Assembly: GCA_937874965.1 (NCBI GenBank)
Contig: CALNCD010000233.1
Location: 1 to 7,328, forward strand
Direction of reading: 5' to 3'
Source: an uncultured Erysipelotrichaceae bacterium
GTDB taxonomy: Bacteria > Bacillota_I > Bacilli_A > Erysipelotrichales > Erysipelotrichaceae
DNA: 7,328 nucleotides
Both the position numbers and the translations under genes were made by a program. Shown one piece after another: positions 1 to 5,335 of the stretch. A model generated the notes under the pieces. It was given only the letters and a program-made list of their open reading frames with translations, had not been told where the DNA came from and searched no databases. The first letter of the stretch is position 1. The number at the start of each line of letters is the position of its first letter.

Positions 1-35
1 AATTATCCTATTCCCCATTTTCATCAAGGCAGAAC

Positions 36-69
36 AAAAGCAGAGGATCCAGATGTACCCTCCGCTTTT
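36..69 (-). terminator. Terminator hairpin after kdpC, possibly bidirectional
   Basis: An inverted repeat has arms at 36-46 and 59-69 with a 12-base loop. On the minus-strand transcript the left arm is AAAAGCGGAGG and the right arm is CCTCTGCTTTT, giving 11 pairs with one G-U wobble. It begins one base after the kdpC stop codon, and the T-rich side (CTTTTGTT) follows the stem as expected of a Rho-independent terminator. On the plus strand the same repeat has an A-C mismatch in place of the wobble, but it ends in TTTTT, so weak termination of convergent transcription is possible. The remaining bases 1-35 show no supported feature. Confidence 0.75.
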
Positions 70-70
70 T

Positions 71-694
71 CTAGTCCTTTAATAATCCAAGTTTCTGAGC
101 CAATTCAAGATTTACCGCGAGTACATTTACAGCATGATTCCCGATAACTCCAAGTACCGGCTCATGGATATGGGATTCAATTATTGCCTTGACTTCGTCG
201 TTGCTTAAACCGCTTGCCTGCGCAATTCGCTCAACCTGCACCATTGCTGCCTCAACGCTGATATCCGGGTCAAGTCCAGAAGCTGAAGCTGCCAGAAGAT
301 CAACCGGTACATCACTTGCCGTTAAACCGGGATTCTCGCTGAGAAATTGATTCAAGTCAGCCTCCATCCGTACCAGAAGTTCATCATTGCTCGGCGCGTA
401 GTTGCTTGATCCTGAAGCCGGGGCAGTACTCTCAGCCTCTGCTTGCGTTTCATAGGTGTTATAGTTCACCGCAGAGGGTCTTCCTTGCAGGAAACGATTA
501 TCCTCGAAGTTCTGCCCGATGAGTGTCGACCCGATAACTTTACCGTTTACCTCTATTAAGCTTCCATTTGCTTGTTTAGGAAAAAGCAGCTGGCTGACTC
601 CAGTCAGAGCTAATGGATAGAGAATGCCACACAGAACAAGGAGAACCAACGAAAAGCGAAGGGCCTTCATCCATGATTTCGAAATACGTTTCAT
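71..694 (-). CDS. kdpC: Potassium-transporting ATPase subunit KdpC
   Basis: KdpC is the single-pass accessory subunit of the KdpFABC K+ importer. It anchors in the membrane and exposes a soluble domain on the outer face, where it is thought to help the complex bind its ligands. The 207-residue product has a basic N-terminus (MKRISKSWMK), one hydrophobic segment at about residues 11-38, and the family blocks GRPSAVNY (71-78), SGSSNYAPSN (94-103), SASGLDPDIS (137-146) and the C-terminal NVLAVNLEL (190-198). It is somewhat longer than the E. coli protein (about 190 residues), mainly from a polar Glu/Thr-rich stretch around 78-93. I chose the ATG at 694 because AGGAGG lies 6 bases upstream at 701-706. 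An in-frame ATG at 748 would lie inside kdpB and add a non-family leader. The start is 10 bases after the kdpB stop, so coupled translation is likely. The hairpin at 36-69 follows directly. Confidence 0.96.
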   Translation of the reverse strand: MKRISKSWMKALRFSLVLLVLCGILYPLALTGVSQLLFPKQANGSLIEVNGKVIGSTLIGQNFEDNRFLQGRPSAVNYNTYETQAEAESTAPASGSSNYAPSNDELLVRMEADLNQFLSENPGLTASDVPVDLLAASASGLDPDISVEAAMVQVERIAQASGLSNDEVKAIIESHIHEPVLGVIGNHAVNVLAVNLELAQKLGLLKD

Positions 695-700
695 ATTGAA

Positions 701-706
701 CCTCCT
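701..706 (-). promoter_or_regulatory. kdpC ribosome binding site overlapping kdpB stop
   Basis: The minus strand reads AGGAGG, 6 bases before the kdpC ATG. Its first bases are part of the kdpB stop codon TAG (707-705). This placement fixes the kdpC start at 694 and suggests that a ribosome ending on kdpB restarts on kdpC. Confidence 0.85.
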
Positions 707-2756
707 AAATACCAAGTAACGCCAGAAGCGGACTAATTCCCAGATCAATCAGCTTAATACCAATAAAGGGAGCCAGAATACCACCCAGACCGAAAATCAT
801 CATGTTATGACGCAGCATCCTATTGGATGACATCGGTTTATAGTGGACACCCTTCATAGCTAACGGAATCAAGCAGGGGATTATAATCGCATTAAAGATC
901 AACGCAGAAAGAATCGCACTGCTCGGCGTAGACAATCCCATCGCATTTAAGACCTGCAGCTGAGGGATAGCTGTGATGAAGATTGCAGGAATAATCGCGA
1001 AGTACTTCGCTAAATCATTGGCAATACTGAAAGTTGTCAGTGCACCACGGGTAATCAACAGCTGTTTCCCGATTTCAACGACATCCAAGATTTTAGTCGG
1101 ATTAGAGTCAAGGTCAACCATATTAGCGGCTTCCTTTGCTGCAATCGTTCCGCTGTTCATGGCAATTCCCACATTCGCCTGTGCCAGAGCAGGTGCATCA
1201 TTCGTTCCATCACCAGTCATAGCTACAACTTTGCCCTGTGCCTGTTCTTTTTTAATCACAGCAATTTTATCTTCCGGCTTCGATTCAGCAATGAATCCAT
1301 CAACCCCGGCTTCTTGGGCGATTGTCGCAGCAGTCAAGGGATTGTCTCCGGTACACATGATTGTTTTGATTCCGATCTGGCGCAACCGGGCAAAACGATC
1401 AACCAAACCTTCCTTAATAGTATCTTTAAAGTAAATAACCCCCATAATCTGCTGATTCCTGCAGACCACCAGAGGTGTTCCTCCAAGTTTTGATACCGCG
1501 TTGACATGTTCTTCCAAATCAGCAGGAATTATTCCTCCTTGCTGGATGACATAAGCGCAGATCGCATCACTCGCTCCTTTTCGATAGCTTTCGCCGTTCT
1601 CAAAGTCAGCGCCGCTCATACGCGTCTGAGCAGTAAACTCTATTGACTCATACTTTAATCCTGTCGGAATATCCTGACCCTCTTCTTGGGCAAGTTTCAG
1701 AATTGACTTTCCCTCCGGTGTTGAATCGCTGAGCGAACATCGAACAGCGGCATTGACCACTTCACTTTTAGAATTTCGTCCAACCGGAATAAATGCATTG
1801 GCCATACGATTTCCATAGGTAATCGTCCCAGTTTTATCCAGAATCATCGTATCAACATCTCCGCACGCTTCCACTGCTTTCCCGGATGTCGCAATGACAT
1901 TAAATCGAGTTACACGATCCATTCCTGCTATTCCGATAGCCGATAGAAGCCCGCCGATCGTGGTTGGGATTAAACAGACCATCAGCGCAACCAGTGTAGA
2001 AATCTGTATTCTGACACCGCTATAGAGTGCAATCGGATAGAGAGTCACAATAACAACCATAAAAATTATAGTCAGTGAAATCAGTAAGGTATTCAAGGCA
2101 ATCTCATTGGGGGTTTTCTGTCTGGAAGCTCCCTCAACCAAAGCAATCATCTTATCCAGGAATGATTCGCCGCTTTCGGATGTTATCTCTATTTTCAGCC
2201 AATCGCTGGTCACTGTCGTTCCCCCCGTCACCGAAGAGAAGTCCCCTCCGGTTTCCTTGATGACAGGAGCAGATTCACCGGTAATTGCTGATTCATCAAC
2301 CGATGCTAGGCCTTCGATAACCTCTCCGTCCCCTGGGATAATTTCACCCGCCCGGACAATGACGACATCACCTTTATGCAGAAGATTTGCATTAATCGCT
2401 TCTTCCTGACCTTCGGCGTCAACCCGCGTAGCCTTCATATCCTTCTGGGTCTGCTTGAGAGATGCTGCCTGAGCTTTGCCTCGCCCTTCGGCAACAGCTT
2501 CCGCGAAATTCGCAAACAATAGCGTTAAGAATAAAATAAAGGTAACCAGCAGATTATAGCTTGACAGGTTATGACCGACATCCCCGAACAATCCAGGCAT
2601 AAAACTCAACACCAATGTCAGGGCAAAACCGACTTCAACCACAAACATTACCGGATTCTTAATCATTACTGCCGGATTAAGTTTCTTGAATGAATCCAGT
2701 ACCGCTTCATGAATCAATCCTTTTGTTAATACTGTCTTTTGTTTTTTCTGACTCAT
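705..2756 (-). CDS. kdpB: Potassium-transporting P-type ATPase subunit KdpB
   Basis: KdpB is the catalytic subunit of KdpFABC. It hydrolyses ATP through a phospho-aspartate intermediate and drives K+ that enters through KdpA into the cytoplasm. The 683-residue product is full length (E. coli about 682). Visible P-type ATPase parts in order are the N-terminal membrane pair (about 35-90), the actuator loop TGES at 159-162, the M4 motif IPTTIGGLL (263-271), the phosphorylation motif DKTGT with Asp307, the nucleotide-binding KGA (393-395), CTGDNP (468-473), TGDGTND (514-520) and the C-terminal membrane segments. Asp581 and Lys584 in NDLAKYF match the charged pair known in the fifth membrane helix of KdpB. 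Ser162, the inhibitory phosphorylation site described in E. coli, is kept. The ATG at 2756 has AGGAGGA 4 bases upstream and follows the kdpA stop by 9 bases. No frameshift or missing catalytic residue is seen. Confidence 0.98.
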   Translation of the reverse strand: MSQKKQKTVLTKGLIHEAVLDSFKKLNPAVMIKNPVMFVVEVGFALTLVLSFMPGLFGDVGHNLSSYNLLVTFILFLTLLFANFAEAVAEGRGKAQAASLKQTQKDMKATRVDAEGQEEAINANLLHKGDVVIVRAGEIIPGDGEVIEGLASVDESAITGESAPVIKETGGDFSSVTGGTTVTSDWLKIEITSESGESFLDKMIALVEGASRQKTPNEIALNTLLISLTIIFMVVIVTLYPIALYSGVRIQISTLVALMVCLIPTTIGGLLSAIGIAGMDRVTRFNVIATSGKAVEACGDVDTMILDKTGTITYGNRMANAFIPVGRNSKSEVVNAAVRCSLSDSTPEGKSILKLAQEEGQDIPTGLKYESIEFTAQTRMSGADFENGESYRKGASDAICAYVIQQGGIIPADLEEHVNAVSKLGGTPLVVCRNQQIMGVIYFKDTIKEGLVDRFARLRQIGIKTIMCTGDNPLTAATIAQEAGVDGFIAESKPEDKIAVIKKEQAQGKVVAMTGDGTNDAPALAQANVGIAMNSGTIAAKEAANMVDLDSNPTKILDVVEIGKQLLITRGALTTFSIANDLAKYFAIIPAIFITAIPQLQVLNAMGLSTPSSAILSALIFNAIIIPCLIPLAMKGVHYKPMSSNRMLRHNMMIFGLGGILAPFIGIKLIDLGISPLLALLGI

Positions 2757-2760
2757 ACTT

Positions 2761-2767
2761 TCCTCCT
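2761..2767 (-). promoter_or_regulatory. kdpB ribosome binding site overlapping kdpA stop
   Basis: The minus strand reads AGGAGGA, 4 bases before the kdpB ATG at 2756. It begins inside the kdpA stop codon TAG (2768-2766), the same TAGGAGG arrangement as at the kdpB-kdpC joint. Confidence 0.85.
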
Positions 2768-4460
2768 AGCGAAACAACATCAGATGCTCGCTGATCGGTC
2801 CAAGCACCAGGACCGGCAAGAACGTCAAGGCCGCAATAATCACAATAATCATCAAGAGTGACCCTCCAAAGGTCATGGTATTGGTCTGCAACGTTCCAAT
2901 GGATTCACTGACCACAGGTTTCTTGCTCAGCGACCCCGCAATTGCCAGAGCAATCACAATTGAAATATAACGGCCACCGACCATCACCACTCCAGTAGCG
3001 ATATTCCAAAATGCCGTATTATCGATCAGCCCTTCAAACCCCGAACCATTGTTAGCGGCCGAAGAGGCGAACTCATAGAGTATTTGACTGAGTCCATGGC
3101 TGCCAGGATTGCTTATTCCTGACAATCCGACACTCAGCACGACAGCCAAGGCGGTTCCGGCAAGAATCAGCAGAGGATGAATGATGATTGCCAGCGCGGT
3201 CAATTTCGTTTCTTTCGCCTCAATCTTCTTGCCAAGATACTCCGGTGTTCGTCCAACCATTAAGCCGCAGATAAAGACAGTCAGCAAAACATACAGCAGC
3301 ATGTTGATCAGACCGACACCTTTGCCTCCGAAAACTAGATTCAGCATCATATTCAACAATGTCGATAATCCGCTTAGCGGCATCAAAGAATCATGCATCG
3401 TGTTGACAGCACCCGTCGTAAACGCTGTCGTTATCGCTGCAAACAATGAACTGTGGGTAATGCCGAAGCGGATTTCTTTCCCCTCCATATTGCCAATGGC
3501 TTGCTGGATATTCAGACCTTGAGTCAGAGGATTAGCACTTCTTTCGGACCAGGAAATCAGGACAATACTGAAAATAAGCAAGACACCCATCACTGCAAAG
3601 AGCACGGTCGCCTGATTCTTCAGCCAGCTTTCACGCTTATTCTTGCGGACCATCCATCCAAATGCAACTACACAAGCTCCAGGAATAGCCATCATTGACA
3701 CCATTTCAATAATATTTGTAACCACCGAAGGATTTTCAAACGGATGTGCGGCATTAGCTGCAAAGAAACCGCCGCCATTTGTTCCCAGATTCTTAATCGC
3801 CTCCAATGCTGCAACCGGCCCCATCGCGATATTCTGGTAGGCTCCCTCCAAGGTCTGTATCGTCAAAGTCGGACTGAAGTTCTGAATGACACCTTGAGAA
3901 ACCAGGATGACCCCGATGAGCAGGCTGAGAGGAAGCAATACCCTCGTCAAGATACGAATGACATCTTCATAGAAATTTCCCAATGACGAGAACTTACCCG
4001 AGAAGCCCCGCATGGTTGCCATAGCAACCGCCAATCCTGAAGCTGCCGAGGTAAACATCAAAAATACAATGACCAGCATCTGAGAAAGATTACTCAGAGC
4101 GCTTTCTCCTGCATAATGCTGAAGATTTGTATTCGTCATAAATGAGATTACTGTATTGAACGCCAACGATCCTTCCATGGAAGTGCTGCCATTCGGATTG
4201 AAAGGCAAGACCTCCTGAACTTTCAATATCAGAAATCCTAAAATCATCATCGTCGCATTCACAAGCAGCAACGCCCCTGCAATTTGCTTCCAGTTCATCG
4301 CTTCATCTTTGATTCCGCAAAGCCTGAACAAGAAGCGATCAACCCGATCGAACAGCGGATCTGCAAAGGTTTTCTCCTTTGCGGTAATATGGTAAAGATA
4401 TTTCCCCAATGGGATAGCAATCACCAGAAAAAGCCCCAAAACAATCAAGATATCAATCAT
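2766..4460 (-). CDS. kdpA: Potassium-transporting ATPase subunit KdpA
   Basis: KdpA is the K+-binding, channel-like membrane subunit of KdpFABC and belongs to the superfamily of K+ transporters with four pore loops. The 564-residue product is full length (E. coli about 557) and strongly hydrophobic, with about ten membrane segments. The four pore-loop signatures are visible: TNTNLQHYAGES (109-120), GTNGGGFFAANAAHPFENP (226-244), TTGAVNTMHDS (348-358) and SSAANNGSGF (466-475). The cytoplasmic motif VGRTPEYLGKKIE (402-414) is also present. The Gly229-Gly231 run corresponds to the selectivity filter of the second loop, where E. coli Gly232 lies. The ATG at 4460 has AAGGAG 5 bases upstream, overlapping the kdpF stop. 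The gene ends 9 bases before kdpB. The third loop has Thr-Thr-Gly where, as I recall, E. coli has Ser-Cys-Gly; otherwise the protein looks ordinary. Confidence 0.98.
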   Translation of the reverse strand: MIDILIVLGLFLVIAIPLGKYLYHITAKEKTFADPLFDRVDRFLFRLCGIKDEAMNWKQIAGALLLVNATMMILGFLILKVQEVLPFNPNGSTSMEGSLAFNTVISFMTNTNLQHYAGESALSNLSQMLVIVFLMFTSAASGLAVAMATMRGFSGKFSSLGNFYEDVIRILTRVLLPLSLLIGVILVSQGVIQNFSPTLTIQTLEGAYQNIAMGPVAALEAIKNLGTNGGGFFAANAAHPFENPSVVTNIIEMVSMMAIPGACVVAFGWMVRKNKRESWLKNQATVLFAVMGVLLIFSIVLISWSERSANPLTQGLNIQQAIGNMEGKEIRFGITHSSLFAAITTAFTTGAVNTMHDSLMPLSGLSTLLNMMLNLVFGGKGVGLINMLLYVLLTVFICGLMVGRTPEYLGKKIEAKETKLTALAIIIHPLLILAGTALAVVLSVGLSGISNPGSHGLSQILYEFASSAANNGSGFEGLIDNTAFWNIATGVVMVGGRYISIVIALAIAGSLSKKPVVSESIGTLQTNTMTFGGSLLMIIVIIAALTFLPVLVLGPISEHLMLFR

Positions 4461-4465
4461 ATTTT

Positions 4466-4471
4466 CTCCTT
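4466..4471 (-). promoter_or_regulatory. kdpA ribosome binding site overlapping kdpF stop
   Basis: The minus strand reads AAGGAG, 5 bases before the kdpA ATG. Its first two bases are the last two of the kdpF stop TAA (4472-4470), which ties kdpA translation to the small kdpF frame. Confidence 0.8.
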
Positions 4472-4547
4472 AAAACCGTTCTGAATGAAACAATGCATAG
4501 AATAAGTACACGAACAACCCGACAACTATGACACCTAAAACAATCAT
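4470..4547 (-). CDS. kdpF: Small membrane peptide KdpF of the Kdp complex
   Basis: This 25-residue frame is below common gene-calling limits. It starts MIVLGVIVVG, stays hydrophobic for about 20 residues (one membrane helix) and ends YALFHSERF, which matches the C-terminal YALINAEAF pattern of E. coli KdpF. Known KdpF is a single-helix peptide that sits at the KdpA-KdpB interface and stabilises the complex. The ATG at 4547 has AAGGA 8 bases upstream (4556-4560), and the stop overlaps the kdpA ribosome binding site. Position directly before kdpA is the classic one for kdpF. Both sequence and place agree, so I regard the call as firm despite the small size. Confidence 0.93.
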   Translation of the reverse strand: MIVLGVIVVGLFVYLFYALFHSERF

Positions 4548-4555
4548 ATTCCCAA

Positions 4556-4560
4556 TCCTT
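4556..4560 (-). promoter_or_regulatory. kdpF ribosome binding site
   Basis: The minus strand reads AAGGA, 8 bases before the kdpF ATG at 4547. It is weaker than the AGGAGG sites of kdpB and kdpC but well spaced, and it supports translation of the 25-residue frame. Confidence 0.6.
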
Positions 4561-4573
4561 TCTATACCCGCCT

Positions 4574-4579
4574 ATTCTA
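4574..4579 (-). promoter_or_regulatory. Possible -10 box of a kdpFABC promoter
   Basis: The minus strand reads TAGAAT, five of six matches to TATAAT. Transcription would begin near 4567, leaving about 20 bases of leader that still hold the kdpF ribosome binding site. No TTGACA-like -35 hexamer is present 16-18 bases upstream, where the sequence is GGCCAT or similar. A missing -35 is common for activator-dependent promoters, and a candidate KdpE site lies at about -54 to -75. A single hexamer match is weak evidence. Confidence 0.35.
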
Positions 4580-4594
4580 ACCGAGAACAAATTA

Positions 4595-4620
4595 AAATGG
4601 CCTTAGACTTAAGACCATTT
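4595..4620 (-). terminator. Terminator or attenuator hairpin between kdpE and kdpF
   Basis: An inverted repeat has arms at 4595-4605 and 4610-4620 and a 4-base loop. In the minus-strand transcript the arms are AAATGGTCTTA and TAAGGCCATTT, 11 pairs with one G-U wobble, followed by TAATTTGTT. It starts 19 bases after the kdpE stop. It resembles a modest Rho-independent terminator for kdpDE transcripts. The stem is A/T-rich, so partial readthrough is likely. The same palindrome could instead be a protein-binding site, because it would cover the -35 region of the proposed kdpFABC promoter. Confidence 0.6.
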
Positions 4621-4642
4621 CATTAAGATTGCATAAAGATTA
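4621..4642 (-). promoter_or_regulatory. Tandem 11-bp direct repeat, candidate KdpE operator
   Basis: On the minus strand two adjacent 11-base units, TAATCTTTATG (4642-4632) and CAATCTTAATG (4631-4621), agree at 9 of 11 positions with no gap. The first unit includes the kdpE stop codon. Response regulators of the OmpR/KdpE family bind as head-to-tail dimers to direct repeats about one helical turn apart, so an 11-bp period in front of kdpFABC fits such a site. With the proposed start near 4567, the repeat lies at about -54 to -75, close to the KdpE site reported for E. coli kdpFABC. Binding itself is an inference. Confidence 0.5.
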
Positions 4643-5335
4643 ACTGACTTGCACCATCCGGTACCCCACACCGATATGCGTCTGGATATAATGATGATCC
4701 GGATCAGCCTTTTCAATTTTCTTGCGTAAAGTTGTCATGAAAACCCGAAGCGAGGTAACATCATAGCCATTTCCCCATATCGCATTGCACAGATAGTTAT
4801 GCGTCAATACTTTCCCGGAATTCTTTGCCAGAACACAGAGCAGTTTATACTCATTGGGCGTCAGATGGATTTCCTGCTGATCAATATAGGCACATCCTGC
4901 GGCGTAATCAATCAGCATTTTGCCGTTTTCATAGAGTCTTGCTTTCTGGTCAACCTGTTGATGATCTAAGCTGACACGACGAATTATGACCCGTATCCGA
5001 GCCAGCATTTCATCTACGCTGAAGGGTTTGGTCAAGTAATCATCAGCCCCGGCATCCAATGCTGAAATCTTATCCTGATCCTCTTGACGCGCACTGATGA
5101 CCAGAATAGGAATATTGCTCCAGGAACGGATTTTCTGAATCAGATTCACACCATCCATATCGGGCAACCCCAAATCCAGCAGAAGCACATCGGGATTATA
5201 GGATAAAAGCGACTGCAAAGATGCTTCGCCGCTACCGGCAATGATACTCTTGTAATCATTCAATTCAAGAGCAGTCCGGATAAGATTCTGAATTGCTTTA
5301 TCGTCTTCAATCACCAGGATTGTCATGGTCTTCAA
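4640..5335 (-). CDS. kdpE: Response regulator KdpE (OmpR/PhoB family)
   Basis: KdpE is the DNA-binding partner of KdpD. Phosphorylated by KdpD, it activates transcription of the K+ transporter genes in known systems. The 231-residue product has a receiver domain (about 5-118) with the acidic pair Asp11-Asp12 in VIEDD, phospho-acceptor Asp54 in LLLDLGLPDMDG, Ser81, Tyr100 and Lys103 in DDYLTKPF. A winged-helix domain follows (about 133-229), with LTPNEYKLLCVLA and the recognition-helix region SLRVFMTTLRKKIE, ending GVGYRM. I chose the TTG start at 5335 because AGGAGG (5345-5350) lies 9 bases upstream. The ATG at 5326 (228 residues, closer to the family's usual start) would leave an 18-base gap. 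Upstream extension to 5431 is not supported. The gene overlaps the end of kdpD by 29 bases (20 with the ATG), so the pair is co-translated. Confidence 0.95.
   Translation of the reverse strand: MKTMTILVIEDDKAIQNLIRTALELNDYKSIIAGSGEASLQSLLSYNPDVLLLDLGLPDMDGVNLIQKIRSWSNIPILVISARQEDQDKISALDAGADDYLTKPFSVDEMLARIRVIIRRVSLDHQQVDQKARLYENGKMLIDYAAGCAYIDQQEIHLTPNEYKLLCVLAKNSGKVLTHNYLCNAIWGNGYDVTSLRVFMTTLRKKIEKADPDHHYIQTHIGVGYRMVQVS

Noticed and set aside
1..24. ATG at 24 on the minus strand as the start of another gene after kdpC
   Set aside because: Only eight codons are visible, no ribosome binding site precedes it and it follows the terminator; it cannot be supported.
692..748. Longer kdpC starting at an ATG at 748
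   Set aside because: It would extend into kdpB and add a non-family leader, while the ATG at 694 has AGGAGG at ideal spacing.
973..1434. A 153-codon open frame on the plus strand, opposite kdpB
   Set aside because: It lies wholly antisense to a well-conserved P-type ATPase domain, has no recognisable family features, and is explained by codon bias of kdpB.
2075..4484. Further plus-strand open frames opposite kdpB, kdpA and kdpF
   Set aside because: All mirror conserved coding sequence, overlap one another in different frames and show no convincing product.
4561..4590. TTGTTC (4590-4585) and TATAGA (4566-4561) as a promoter pair
   Set aside because: Both match poorly, and the implied start near 4554 would fall after the kdpF ribosome binding site.
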